From the NCBI GenBank assembly GCA_018883185.1, contig VEQP01000004.1:58958-122957 (forward strand): DNA of 64,000 nt. The letters run 5' to 3'. The notes under the pieces are model-generated. The model was given only the letters and a program-made list of their open reading frames with translations, had not been told where the DNA came from and ran no database searches. The translations under genes and the position numbers were made by a program. This DNA comes from Nevskiaceae bacterium. GTDB taxonomy: Bacteria; Pseudomonadota; Gammaproteobacteria; Steroidobacterales; Steroidobacteraceae. Shown here piece by piece: positions 41,725-50,829 of the stretch (positions within the stretch are counted from its first letter, which is position 1; the number at the start of each line of letters is the position of its first letter).

Positions 41725-42505
41725 TGTAATCCTCGGTCAGCTTCGCCTGCGGGTTGGTGAAGATCAGGTTGGTGTCACCCACCTCGACGAGATCGCCGAG
41801 ATGGAAATACGCCGTGCGCTGCGAGACGCGGGCCGCCTGCTGCATGGAGTGGGTGACGATGCAGATCGCATAACTCTCGCGCAGCTCGTCGATCAGATCC
41901 TCGATGCGCGCCGTGGCGATCGGGTCGAGTGCCGAGCAGGGCTCGTCCATCAAAATCACTTCCGGGTTCACCGCAATCGTGCGCGCGATACACAGGCGCT
42001 GCTGCTGGCCACCGGAGAGGCTGGTGCCTGGCTGATTGAGCCGATCTTTCACTTCTTCCCAAAGGCCGGCGCGCCGCAGACTCTGATTGACGATCTCGTC
42101 GAGTTCGCCGCGATTGGCGGCCAAGCCGTGGATGCGCGGCCCGTAGGCGACGTTTTCGTAGATCGACTTCGGAAACGGATTCGGCTTCTGAAACACCATG
42201 CCGACGCGCGCGCGCAATTGCACCACGTCCTGACGCTTGTCGTGGATGTCCTGCCCATCGAGGGTGATGGCCCCCTCGACCCGAGCACCCACGATGGTGT
42301 CGTTCATGCGGTTGAGGCAGCGCAGAAAGGTCGACTTGCCGCAGCCCGAGGGACCGATCATCGCGAGCACCTGCTTGCGCCCGATGTCGATGTTGACGTT
42401 CTTGATGGCGTGTTTGTCGCCGTAGTACACATCGACGTTGCGACAGGAGAACACAGGCTCCGCAACGGTGATCGTACCGATGGTGGTCTTGGCGGCGTCG
42501 TTCAT
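41705..42505 (-). CDS. pstB: Phosphate ABC transporter ATP-binding protein
   Basis: Energises high-affinity phosphate import through PstCA and helps signal phosphate status to PhoR through PhoU. The 266 residues show Walker [20 protein letters not shown], the Q-loop region [12 protein letters not shown], signature LSGGQQQRL, Walker [14 protein letters not shown] and the switch His in [12 protein letters not shown]. The PstB-specific NRMND and [15 protein letters not shown] make it distinct from other ABC ATPases. It starts 5 bases after pstA and ends the pst operon. Confidence 0.98.
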   Translation of the reverse strand: MNDAAKTTIGTITVAEPVFSCRNVDVYYGDKHAIKNVNIDIGRKQVLAMIGPSGCGKSTFLRCLNRMNDTIVGARVEGAITLDGQDIHDKRQDVVQLRARVGMVFQKPNPFPKSIYENVAYGPRIHGLAANRGELDEIVNQSLRRAGLWEEVKDRLNQPGTSLSGGQQQRLCIARTIAVNPEVILMDEPCSALDPIATARIEDLIDELRESYAICIVTHSMQQAARVSQRTAYFHLGDLVEVGDTNLIFTNPQAKLTEDYITGRFG

Positions 42506-42510
42506 GGCGG

Positions 42511-43809
42511 TTACCAGCGTTTCTCGAATTTGTTGCGCAGCAGCACGGCGGTCGCGTTCATCACGAGCAGGAACAGCAGCAGCACGATGATCGCCCCGGA
42601 GGTGCGTTCGATGAAGCCGCGCTCGGGCAGATCGGACCAGAGGAATACCTGCACCGGCAGTGCGGTGGCCGGATCGAACACACCCTGCGGCACTTCGACG
42701 ATGAAGGCCACCATGCCGATCATGAGCAGCGGCGCACTCTCGCCGAGCGCGCGGGCCATGCCGATGATGGCGCCCGTGAGCATGCCCGGCACGGCGAGCG
42801 GCAACACGTGGTGCGCCACCATCTGCAGCCGCGAGGCGCCCATGCCGAGCGCCGCTTCGCGGATCGAGGGCGGCACGGCCTTGAGCGCTGCGCGCGAGGC
42901 GATGATGATCGTCGGCAGGGTCAGCAGCGTCAGCACGAAGCCGCCGACGAGTGGCGCCGAGCGTGGCAAGCCGAAGAATCCGATGAACATCGCGAGACCC
43001 AGCAGACCGAACACGATCGAGGGGACCGCCGCGAGGTTGTTGATATTCACTTCGATGATGTCGGTCAGCCGATTGCGCGGAGCGAATTCTTCGAGGTACA
43101 CGGCCGCACCGACGCCGATCGGGAAAGACAGCAGCAGCGTGATGAACAGCGTCAACAAGGAGCCGATCAGCGCCCCGCGCACCCCTGCCTGCTCGGGGTC
43201 GCGCGAGTCGCCGTTACTGAAAAACGCCCGATTGAACCGCAGCTCCAAGGTGCCATCACGTTCGAGCGCTGCGATCCAGCCCACCTGCTGATCGCTCAAG
43301 CGCCGCTCGTCCTCGGGGGCGTTGCGTGCCACCCGACCCTTGATGAGCATGTCCACGGTGTCATCCGCCAGTACCCAGCGCGTCTCGCGCGTACCGATAG
43401 CGTCAGGGTCGGCCGTGATCCGCTGCTGCAACTCGATCGACGCCGCGCTACTCACCAGCCCGTAGAGTTCACGCAGGTCGCGCCGACCCTCGACTTGCGG
43501 AAAGCGCGCTTTCAGTGACTCGCGCACCAGCGCCTGATAATCGGCCGTGACGAGATCGTCTGGGTTACGCGTGCCCGCCGGATCGATGATCGCGGGGTCG
43601 TAGAACACTTCGACCTTCACATAGCTCTGCTGGAACACCGAGAGCCCCTGCGCAAAGATCGTGCCGAACAGGAACACCACGAACACGAGCCCGGCCAGTA
43701 CCGCCGTCAGGCCGTAAAATCGGAAACGCCGCTCGGCGCGATACCGCCGGGCGAGGCTGCGCGTCACGAGCGCTTGGGTTTCTGCAGCGGTTCTATTCGT
43801 ACTGCTCAC
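42511..43809 (-). CDS. pstA: Phosphate ABC transporter permease PstA
   Basis: Inner-membrane channel subunit. The 432 residues are longer than E. coli PstA (296). They include an N-terminal membrane helix ([19 protein letters not shown]), a periplasmic insertion of about 150 residues ([19 protein letters not shown] and onwards), and a normal six-helix permease domain from about residue 215. The coupling loop is [20 protein letters not shown]. The insertion is known for the long PstA/PstC type of proteobacteria. It overlaps the pstC 3' end by 17 bases, so translation is coupled. Confidence 0.95.
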   Translation of the reverse strand: MSSTNRTAAETQALVTRSLARRYRAERRFRFYGLTAVLAGLVFVVFLFGTIFAQGLSVFQQSYVKVEVFYDPAIIDPAGTRNPDDLVTADYQALVRESLKARFPQVEGRRDLRELYGLVSSAASIELQQRITADPDAIGTRETRWVLADDTVDMLIKGRVARNAPEDERRLSDQQVGWIAALERDGTLELRFNRAFFSNGDSRDPEQAGVRGALIGSLLTLFITLLLSFPIGVGAAVYLEEFAPRNRLTDIIEVNINNLAAVPSIVFGLLGLAMFIGFFGLPRSAPLVGGFVLTLLTLPTIIIASRAALKAVPPSIREAALGMGASRLQMVAHHVLPLAVPGMLTGAIIGMARALGESAPLLMIGMVAFIVEVPQGVFDPATALPVQVFLWSDLPERGFIERTSGAIIVLLLFLLVMNATAVLLRNKFEKRW

Positions 43810-45181
43810 GATACTTCCTCACCACATACAGGGCGATCACGTTGAGCACCAGCGTGACGATGAACAGCACAAGCCCCAGCGCAAAGGCGGCGAGCGTCTT
43901 CGGACTATCGAACTCTTGGTCGCCCACGAGCAGCGTGACGATCTGCACGGTGACGGTGGTCACCGCCTCGAGCGGATTGGCGGTGAGGTTTGCGGCAAGC
44001 CCTGCTGCCATCACCACGATCATGGTTTCGCCGATGGCGCGCGAAATGGCGAGCAGCACACCGCCCACGATGCCGGGAAGCGCCGCACGCAGCACCACCT
44101 GCTTTATGGTCTCGGACCGCGTGGCGCCGAGCGCATAGGCACCATCGCGCAGGCTCTGCGGTACGGCGGTGATCATGTCATCGGCGAGCGAGGAGACGAA
44201 CGGGATGATCATGATCCCCATGACAAGCCCGGCGGCCAACGCGCTCTCGCCCGCCACCGACAGTCCCATCGATTCGCCCGCGGTGCGCAGCAGCGGCCCG
44301 ACCGTGGTCACAGCAAAGAATCCGTACACGACCGTGGGCACACCGGCGAGCACTTCGAGCAGCGGCTTGACGACGCTGCGCACCTTAGAGGGTGCGTACT
44401 CCGCGAGGTAAATCGCCGAAAACAGGCCGATCGGCACGGCCACAAGCATCGCGATCGCCGAAATCAGCAGCGTCCCTGCAAACAGCGGCACGGCACCGAA
44501 GGCCCCCGAAGAGCCGACCTGATCGGCCCGGATCGCCATCTGCGGGCTCCACTTGGTGCCGAACAAAAAGTCCTGCGCAGGCACGATGCCAAAGAATCGC
44601 GTGGCCTCGAACACCACCGACAAAATGATGCCGATGGTCGTGAGCACGGCAACGAGCGAACACAGGAACAGCATGCCCTCGAGCACGCGCTCCACCGAGT
44701 TGCGCGCGCGCAGATCCGCGCGGATTCGACCGCGCACCACGAGCATGGCCACGATGCCGAGCGCAAAGGCGAGTGCCGTGAGCGCAAGCCGGGCGATGCC
44801 CTGCAAGCGCAGGTATTCACCTGCGGCGGCGGCCGTGGCGGGGCTGACCTGCGAGGCCGGGATGTTGCCCGCCACGACATTGCGCAGGTCATTGAGAAAC
44901 AGCACAAACTGATCGCTGCTGAGCGAGCGGACCTCCGGCGGCAACTGCGCAGAGATAAGCGCAATCAGCACTTGGTCCTGCACCGCCACCCAAACCAGCA
45001 CGACGAGCAACGCGGGCAAACCGCACCACAGTGCCGTCAACAGGCCATAGTGACCGGGTAGCGAATGCAGGTTGCGGATGCCCCGCGCGCCACCGACCAC
45101 GGCCAGAGAGCGCGCCTTGCCTAGCTGATAGGCAATGAACGAGAGCAACAGCAGAGCGATGATCAGGATCGAAGGAGTCAT
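43793..45181 (-). CDS. pstC: Phosphate ABC transporter permease PstC
   Basis: Second channel subunit, 462 residues, again the long form. It has two extra N-terminal membrane segments (SILIIALLLLSFIAY and LTALWCGLPALLVVLVW), a periplasmic stretch, then the permease core with PLLEVLAGVPTVVYGFFAV and the coupling motif LRDGAYALGATRSETIKQV. It ends with a last helix before [10 protein letters not shown]. It stands 84 bases after the porin gene in the pstS-porin-pstC-pstA-pstB operon; no terminator is visible in that gap. Confidence 0.96.
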   Translation of the reverse strand: MTPSILIIALLLLSFIAYQLGKARSLAVVGGARGIRNLHSLPGHYGLLTALWCGLPALLVVLVWVAVQDQVLIALISAQLPPEVRSLSSDQFVLFLNDLRNVVAGNIPASQVSPATAAAAGEYLRLQGIARLALTALAFALGIVAMLVVRGRIRADLRARNSVERVLEGMLFLCSLVAVLTTIGIILSVVFEATRFFGIVPAQDFLFGTKWSPQMAIRADQVGSSGAFGAVPLFAGTLLISAIAMLVAVPIGLFSAIYLAEYAPSKVRSVVKPLLEVLAGVPTVVYGFFAVTTVGPLLRTAGESMGLSVAGESALAAGLVMGIMIIPFVSSLADDMITAVPQSLRDGAYALGATRSETIKQVVLRAALPGIVGGVLLAISRAIGETMIVVMAAGLAANLTANPLEAVTTVTVQIVTLLVGDQEFDSPKTLAAFALGLVLFIVTLVLNVIALYVVRKYREQYE

Positions 45182-45265
45182 GCGGGGTCGGGGACGGCTT
45201 CCTTGCGACGACCCCGCATTTTATCCACTCCGAGGCCTAGCCGGGCGATTGACACGGAAAATTCA

Positions 45266-46723
45266 TCAAAAGGTCCAGTTGACATCCACCTGCAATCGGT
45301 CGTAATCCCGACCACGTACGGTGGCGGGCGTCGGAACCGTGACCGCCACCGGTACATCGAGGTTGGTCTCAGTCATCAAATACGACACGTTCACGCGCGC
45401 ATTGGGCGAGATCTGATACGCCACGCGGAACGCGCTGCCACCACCATCCGTGCTACCGGCCGCAAAGTCCGAGTCGATCCATTGCCCGAACAGCGCGTCC
45501 TTCTCGACCTTTTGGTACAGGTAACCGAACTCCCAGGTACCGGGGATGCTGGCGACCGCACGTCCGTAGTTGAAGCCGACCGCGTACGCCGTATCGAGCC
45601 CCTGCGCCTGGAACTTCGCCGCCGTGTTTCGGGCGAGGTTGGCGTAGAGGAGCAAGGGGCGATCGGCAAGCTTGAACTGCCACTCGCCGAGCATCTCCAC
45701 CACATCGAAGTCATCGGCAAGGCAGGTTCCGGTGGCACCCACCACCGCCGTGCGACAGAGCGCCGCCCCGCTGCCCGTGCTGTTACCGAAATATCCGCCC
45801 GCGCTACCCGCTTGGATCGTGTTGTAACCGCGCACGGCCGAGTGATCGTAGTAGCTCGCCGCGACCAACACCCGTCCGCCGTCGCCGTACACATTGCGAT
45901 AGCCACCCTGCACGCCCTGCATGCTCGAGTCCGCGAAGGTGGCTCGCTCGGCGAGCCGCGTCACGAAGGCGCTGCCGAAGAACCCGTTCGCACCTTGCTG
46001 CCAACTGGCGGCGAAACCCTCAGGGTTGATGTCGTTATCAAAGAAAAAGCTCGAGGTGCGTACCCAGGGGTAGCGCATCTTGCCGGCCGTGATGCGCCAC
46101 GCTTCCGCGGGCATCCACTCCATGTAGGCCACATCGAGTTCGATGGGCTTGCGCGAGTTCACATCGCTCAAGGACTGATTCGAGGAGCGCGCATCGGCAC
46201 CCTCCGTGGTCGCCAGTTGCAGCTCCACGCGCATGGTGTCGTTGACCCGCGCCATCGCGCCGAAGCGCGCGCGGATACGATCACGATTGCGCGTGGCCGT
46301 CGTGTACTGCTGATCGATGGTCTCGTTGCGATAGCGGAAATCGCCCTTCCACTGCCAGCGAGCCACCCACCCCGAGGCCGCGCTCTCGCCTAGCGCCCGA
46401 GCCAGATTGTCCGCGCCTCGATCGATGGCCTCCTGCTGCTCGGTGCTCGTTTGAGCGAGCGTTTCGGTCTGCTCGGCCGTCTGCTGCAGCTTCTGCGCGC
46501 CGGCCTGCTGCGCGGCTTCGAGCTCCGCGAGCCGCGCCTGCAGCGCCGCAAGCTGGGTCTTCAGCGCCTCAAGGTCCGCGGCGAGGGACACGCCTGCAGC
46601 CGGTGCCACCGAGGTGCGCGGTGCGGCGTTAACAGCATCTGTGGCGTTGGAAGGGGTGGCTGCGGCAGTAAGCGTCAGGGTGAGCGCTGCTACCGCAGCC
46701 CCCGTGAGGGGGCTGCGTTGCAT
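45266..46723 (-). CDS. Putative porin with N-terminal coiled coil, within the pst operon
   Basis: The 485-residue precursor has a signal peptide (hydrophobic VAALTLTLTAAA). A predicted coiled coil follows at about residues 45-110 (LEALKTQLAALQARLAELEA), then a beta-barrel with alternating strands that ends in Phe (LQVDVNWTF). Residues such as WQWKGDFRYRNETID and PWVRTSSFFFDNDINPEGF look like the family annotated as putative porin. Its place between pstS and pstC suggests a phosphate-induced outer-membrane channel feeding PstS, functionally like OprP/PhoE. It does not obviously resemble OprP in sequence, and its specificity is inferred from position only. Confidence 0.85.
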   Translation of the reverse strand: MQRSPLTGAAVAALTLTLTAAATPSNATDAVNAAPRTSVAPAAGVSLAADLEALKTQLAALQARLAELEAAQQAGAQKLQQTAEQTETLAQTSTEQQEAIDRGADNLARALGESAASGWVARWQWKGDFRYRNETIDQQYTTATRNRDRIRARFGAMARVNDTMRVELQLATTEGADARSSNQSLSDVNSRKPIELDVAYMEWMPAEAWRITAGKMRYPWVRTSSFFFDNDINPEGFAASWQQGANGFFGSAFVTRLAERATFADSSMQGVQGGYRNVYGDGGRVLVAASYYDHSAVRGYNTIQAGSAGGYFGNSTGSGAALCRTAVVGATGTCLADDFDVVEMLGEWQFKLADRPLLLYANLARNTAAKFQAQGLDTAYAVGFNYGRAVASIPGTWEFGYLYQKVEKDALFGQWIDSDFAAGSTDGGGSAFRVAYQISPNARVNVSYLMTETNLDVPVAVTVPTPATVRGRDYDRLQVDVNWTF

Positions 46724-46760
46724 GGAGAGACTCCTGTGAACCTAAGTGGGTCGGGTCGAA

Positions 46761-47819
46761 TTACGGCGCGAAGTTCTTCAGCGCCTTCACATCGGCGCGG
46801 GTCTTCGCCAGATCAGACTTCGGCTGCGGCACGAGACCGCGATCGGCGAGGTAACCCTCTTCGCCCAAGGCCTTGTCGCTGACGTATTCATTGACGAATT
46901 CCTGCAGACCCGGAATCACGCCGATGTGCGCCTTCTTCACGTAGATGAAGAGCGGCCGCGAGGCGGGGTACTTGCCCGAGGCGATGGTCTCGAAATCGGG
47001 CTCCACGCCATCAATCTTCAAGCCACGCAGCTTGTCCATGTTTTCTTCGAGAAAGCTGAAGCCGAAGATGCCGAGCGCCTTGGGGTTCGCCTCGAGTTTC
47101 TGCACGATGAGATTGTCGTTCTCGCCCGCTTCGACGTAGGCCCCGTCCTCACGGATCGTGTGGCAAATCCGCTTGAAGCGCTTCTCATCCATGCTGCGCA
47201 GGTTGTTGATCCAAGGGTACGTGCGGCAACCGGCTTCCATGTAAAGCTCATGGAACGAATCGCGCGTGCCCGAAGTCGGCGGCGGACCGAGCACCTCGAT
47301 CTTCACCGCGGGCAGACTCTTGTCCACATCCTTCCACGTCTGATAGGGGTTGTTGATCAGCGTGGTCGGGTTCGCCGGATCCGGGATCTGCTTGGCGAGG
47401 GCGAGATACACCTGCTTGCGCGTCAGCGGGAAGGACGTCCCGCGCTTGCTCTCAGAAATCGTCAGACCGTCGTAGCCCACGCGAACCTCGACCACGGCGG
47501 ACACGCCGTTCTTTTTGCAGGTCTCGAATTCGTTGGCGTTCATACGGCGCGAAGCGTTGACCACATCGGCGTGCTGCGGGCCGACGCCGTTGCAGAACAG
47601 CTTGATGCCACCGCCCGTGCCGGTGCTCTCGACCTTCGGGGTCTTGAAGCGGCCCTGCCGCCCGAACTGCTCGGCCACCGCGGTGGTAAAGGGGTACACC
47701 GTCGAGGAGCCGACGACGTTGATGAAATCGCGAGCCGATTGGGCCTCGGCCAGCGGACTGACAGCGGCGGCGGCGATGAGCAGGGCCAGGATCTTGGAGG
47801 GCTGGAAGCGTCGATTCAC
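46761..47819 (-). CDS. pstS: Periplasmic phosphate-binding protein PstS
   Basis: Captures phosphate for the PstCAB transporter. The 352-residue precursor has a signal peptide (ILALLIAAAAVSPLAEA, cleavage before QSA), then FINVVGSSTVYPFTTAVAEQ with the phosphate-binding Ser-Ser-Thr. VESTGTGGGIKLFCNGVG and PTSGTRDSFHELYMEAGC contribute further binding residues. The start is the GTG preceded by GGAGA at 7 bases. The longer frame would begin inside the -10 of the Pho-box promoter, so it is excluded. First gene of the pst operon. Confidence 0.96.
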   Translation of the reverse strand: MNRRFQPSKILALLIAAAAVSPLAEAQSARDFINVVGSSTVYPFTTAVAEQFGRQGRFKTPKVESTGTGGGIKLFCNGVGPQHADVVNASRRMNANEFETCKKNGVSAVVEVRVGYDGLTISESKRGTSFPLTRKQVYLALAKQIPDPANPTTLINNPYQTWKDVDKSLPAVKIEVLGPPPTSGTRDSFHELYMEAGCRTYPWINNLRSMDEKRFKRICHTIREDGAYVEAGENDNLIVQKLEANPKALGIFGFSFLEENMDKLRGLKIDGVEPDFETIASGKYPASRPLFIYVKKAHIGVIPGLQEFVNEYVSDKALGEEGYLADRGLVPQPKSDLAKTRADVKALKNFAP

Positions 47820-47847
47820 GTTACGGTCTCCTTCAGGTGGTGGCGGC

Positions 47848-47892
47848 ACGATAGGCCGCCTGTGTGACAGATTTGTTACATGTTTGTGACGG
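47848..47892 (-). promoter_or_regulatory. Pho-box promoter of the pst operon
   Basis: Three 7-base units on the minus strand, CCGTCAC, ATGTAAC and CTGTCAC, with AT-rich 4-base spacers (AAAC, AAAT), fit the classical PhoB site. Ten bases after the last unit comes TATCGT as the -10. The start of transcription would be near 47841, about 22 bases before the pstS GTG. Confidence 0.85.
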
Positions 47893-47899
47893 GCATCTC

Positions 47900-47928
47900 T
47901 TGCACTGGGCGGCCCTCGACTCTATAAG
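47900..47928 (+). promoter_or_regulatory. Candidate promoter for dapE
   Basis: TTGCAC and TATAAG are exactly 17 bases apart. Transcription would begin at about 47935, directly at the dapE ATG (47936), implying a leaderless or nearly leaderless message. It lies next to the divergent Pho-box site. Confidence 0.4.
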
Positions 47929-47935
47929 GTGCGCC

Positions 47936-49063
47936 ATGTCGCAGACCCTCGAGCTCACCCAGGACCTGATCGCCCGTAATTCCGTGACTCCGGCCGATGG
48001 CGGCTGCCAGCAAGTCATGGCCGACCGCCTCGCCGCAGTCGGCTTCACGATCGAGTCGATGCGCTTTGGCAACGTCGAAAATCTCTGGGCCAAGCGCGGC
48101 AACGAGGGTCCGGTGCTCTGCTTCGCCGGCCACACCGATGTCGTGCCCACCGGGCCGCTTGAGGAGTGGCGCACCAACCCCTTTGTGCCGACCCTGCGTG
48201 ATGGCGTGCTCTACGGCCGTGGTGCCGCCGACATGAAAAGCGGCCTCGCCGCCATGATCACGGCCACCGAAGAATTCGTCCGTGCGCATCCCCAGCACCG
48301 CGGCAGCATCGCCTTTTTGATCACGAGCGACGAAGAAGGCCCCTCGGTCGATGGCACCAAGCGCGTGGTCGAGGCGCTCAACGCTCGCCAGGAACGCATC
48401 GACTACTGCGTCGTCGGCGAGCCTTCGAGTGATCGCGAAGTGGGCGATACCATCAAGATCGGCCGTCGCGGCTCGCTGTCGGGGCGACTCACCGTGCATG
48501 GCGTGCAGGGGCACGTCGCCTATCCGCACTCGGCAGAAAACCCCGTGCACACGCTCGCGCCCGCGCTCGCCGAACTCACCGCGCGCACTTGGGATGCAGG
48601 CAACGAGTTCTTCCAGCCGACCACCTTCCAGATCTCTAACCTCAACGCCGGCACCGGTGCGCCGAACGTCATCCCGGGCGAACTGAAGGCGCGCTTTAAT
48701 TTGCGCTTCTCGCCCGTGCAGACCGTGCCGCAACTGCGCGAAACGGTCGAGGCGATCCTCAACAAACACGGCGTGCGCTACACGCTCGAGTGGTACGTGT
48801 CGGGCGAACCCTTCTACACGGCGCCCGGGGCGCTCTCGGCCGCAGCCACCGAGGCCGTGCGCGCCGTCATCGGCAAGGCGCCGGTGCTCTCCACGGGCGG
48901 CGGCACCTCGGATGGTCGATTCATTGCGCCGATGGGCGCGCAGGTGGTGGAACTCGGCGTCACCAACGCCACCATCCACAAGGTCAACGAGTGCGTGCGT
49001 ATCGAGGAAATCGATCTGCTGCACGCCATGTATCGCGGCGTGCTCGAGCGCCTGCTCAGCTGA
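47936..49063 (+). CDS. dapE: Succinyl-diaminopimelate desuccinylase
   Basis: Zinc M20-family enzyme that hydrolyses N-succinyl-LL-DAP. The 375 residues carry the metal ligands and catalytic Glu in [48 protein letters not shown] and CVVGEPSSD. Also present are [17 protein letters not shown] in the lid domain and [13 protein letters not shown]. The start is the ATG preceded by AAGG; the longer frame begins inside the Pho box. It acts after DapD and DapC, whose genes lie beyond the phosphate island. Confidence 0.97.
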   Translation: MSQTLELTQDLIARNSVTPADGGCQQVMADRLAAVGFTIESMRFGNVENLWAKRGNEGPVLCFAGHTDVVPTGPLEEWRTNPFVPTLRDGVLYGRGAADMKSGLAAMITATEEFVRAHPQHRGSIAFLITSDEEGPSVDGTKRVVEALNARQERIDYCVVGEPSSDREVGDTIKIGRRGSLSGRLTVHGVQGHVAYPHSAENPVHTLAPALAELTARTWDAGNEFFQPTTFQISNLNAGTGAPNVIPGELKARFNLRFSPVQTVPQLRETVEAILNKHGVRYTLEWYVSGEPFYTAPGALSAAATEAVRAVIGKAPVLSTGGGTSDGRFIAPMGAQVVELGVTNATIHKVNECVRIEEIDLLHAMYRGVLERLLS

Positions 49064-49595
49064 CGAACGCATGGCTCGCCGCAGCGAGCAACCCGCCGAG
49101 CAGCGCGCCGGCGAGCACATCCGTCGGGTAGTGCAACCCGAGTACCACACGCGAAGCCGCCACGAGCAGCGCAAAGGGCACGAGCACGAGGGCGAGCTGC
49201 GGCACATAACTGATGGCGATCGCCGTGAAGGTGACAGCGTGCAGCGTATGACCCGACGGAAAACTGTAACGATCGAGTGGCGGCATCGCGCATTCGATGC
49301 CGATAAGACCGATGAACGGGCGCTCGCGCACCAGCTTTTTCTTCAGTAGTTTATAGAGCAGCAGCCCGGCAGCGCCTGCGAGCAACATTTGTAGTGACGC
49401 CTGCAGGCCCTGCTGCCAGCGTTCGAGCCCGACAAAGATGGGCATCAGCGCGATCAGCGCGTACCAGATCACGCCATCGCCGAGGCGACTCACACCGCGA
49501 AACAGCGCGCGTACCATGCGGCGCTGACAGGCGGCGTTCGCGAACATGCACATCCGCCGCTCGGCCTGATCGACTCGAAGGAACCAAGTGCTCAT
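49056..49595 (-). CDS. PAP2-family membrane phosphatase
   Basis: The 179-residue membrane protein has about five hydrophobic segments and the full PAP2 signature: KKKLVRERP (about 85-93), PSGH (113-116) and [12 protein letters not shown] (148-159), with the catalytic His residues 116 and 155. Such enzymes dephosphorylate phosphatidic acid, phosphatidylglycerol phosphate or undecaprenyl diphosphate. Its ATG overlaps the stop of the glycosyltransferase gene, and it is the last gene of the plcP operon. I therefore infer phosphatidate to diacylglycerol conversion that feeds glycolipid synthesis. Undecaprenyl diphosphate recycling is the main alternative. Confidence 0.85.
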   Translation of the reverse strand: MSTWFLRVDQAERRMCMFANAACQRRMVRALFRGVSRLGDGVIWYALIALMPIFVGLERWQQGLQASLQMLLAGAAGLLLYKLLKKKLVRERPFIGLIGIECAMPPLDRYSFPSGHTLHAVTFTAIAISYVPQLALVLVPFALLVAASRVVLGLHYPTDVLAGALLGGLLAAASHAFVS

Positions 49596-50824
49596 AGGCT
49601 GCGAACCTCCTCTCGCGACGCCGCCATGACGGGCCTCGCTACGAGATCATCGTCGATGAGTTGCGTGTAGAGTTTCAGCAAGCGTTCGGCCATGTGCCGC
49701 GAAGACCAGCGCAGTGCGTCCTGCCGGGCGAGCCCGCCGAGTTGCGCGCGCAGCGCCCGATCGCCGAGCACTCGAGCAACTCCCGCGGCGAAGGCCTCGG
49801 TCTCTTCCGGCACGACCACGGCGCCCTGCACACCCGCGAGCACATCCGCCGTGCCCATCACGGCGGTAGACACCACCGGAGTGCCATGGGCCATGGCCTC
49901 AAGCAGCACGAGCCCCTGCGTTTCGGTACGCGAGGCGAACACGAAGGCATCGGCCGCGCTGTAGCAGTCGAGCAGGGTCGTGTGCCGATCCATGTAACCT
50001 TGGTAGTGCACGTGGGCATCGAGACCGCGTGCGGTGACGAGTGCGCGGATGTGCGCTTCAGCAGGGCCTTCACCCGCGATCACGAGCAGCACGTTGGGCA
50101 CCTTCTCGCGCAGGCGCCCGAGCATCTCGATCAAAAAATCGATGTTCTTCTCGTGCGCGACGCGACCGACGAACAGCGCCATCGGCCGCTCCGGGGCGAT
50201 GCCCTGCGCCGCACGGAAGCGCGTGCCATCGCCTTGCTTGAAGCACAGCGGCGGCAGACCCGTGGGCAACACCTCGATCGGCGTCTGCACGCCATAGGCG
50301 CGCAGCGCCTCGGCCATTTGCCGCGAGGGTGACACCACCGCCTGCACATCGTGGCACTGCGCCACGGTGAAACGCCGTGCGACATATCGCGTCAGCGCCG
50401 AAGGCAGACCCGGCACGTAGTGGTGCAGGTAGTGTTCGAAGTAGGTGTGATAGGTCTCGATCAGCGGCGCGCCCAAACGGCGCGCGAGCCGCACGCCGGC
50501 GTAGTGGGCGATGAACGGCGTCTGGATGTGCACCAGATCGACGTCCTCGCGGCGCAGCGTGCGCAGGTACGCCATCAGCTTGGTCCACGAGAACAGGCGG
50601 TCCTCGGGGTCACGCGGCACCGGCCGCGAGGCAATGCGTACGAGGTTTGGATCCGCAGCATAGGCGTCCGACCCCGCGGCACGCTCCGCCGCGGTACCGT
50701 ACTCCGGTGCCACCAAGGTCACCGTGTGCCCTAAGGCTTGCAGATCTGCCCGAAAGGTCTGGATCGACGTTGAGACGCCGTTCACCCTCGGGAAGAACAC
50801 GTCCGACAACATCAAAATTTTCAT
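49592..50824 (-). CDS. GT4-family glycosyltransferase, candidate diacylglycerol glycosyltransferase
   Basis: The 410-residue GT-B enzyme has the N-terminal acceptor domain MKILMLSDVFFPRVNGVS with the Gly-Val-Ser loop, and HIQTPFIAHYAGVRLARRLG. The donor domain has LFVGRVAHEKNIDFLIEML and the E-x7-E motif ETQGLVLLEAMAHGTPVV at about 298-315. This layout matches processive or monofunctional diacylglycerol glycosyltransferases and the Agt enzymes that sit beside plcP in phosphate-limited bacteria. The acceptor is inferred from the operon. It could instead serve a polysaccharide. It starts 5 bases after a secreted-protein gene and overlaps the PAP2 gene by 4. Confidence 0.85.
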   Translation of the reverse strand: MKILMLSDVFFPRVNGVSTSIQTFRADLQALGHTVTLVAPEYGTAAERAAGSDAYAADPNLVRIASRPVPRDPEDRLFSWTKLMAYLRTLRREDVDLVHIQTPFIAHYAGVRLARRLGAPLIETYHTYFEHYLHHYVPGLPSALTRYVARRFTVAQCHDVQAVVSPSRQMAEALRAYGVQTPIEVLPTGLPPLCFKQGDGTRFRAAQGIAPERPMALFVGRVAHEKNIDFLIEMLGRLREKVPNVLLVIAGEGPAEAHIRALVTARGLDAHVHYQGYMDRHTTLLDCYSAADAFVFASRTETQGLVLLEAMAHGTPVVSTAVMGTADVLAGVQGAVVVPEETEAFAAGVARVLGDRALRAQLGGLARQDALRWSSRHMAERLLKLYTQLIDDDLVARPVMAASREEVRSL

Positions 50825-50829
50825 GTGAT

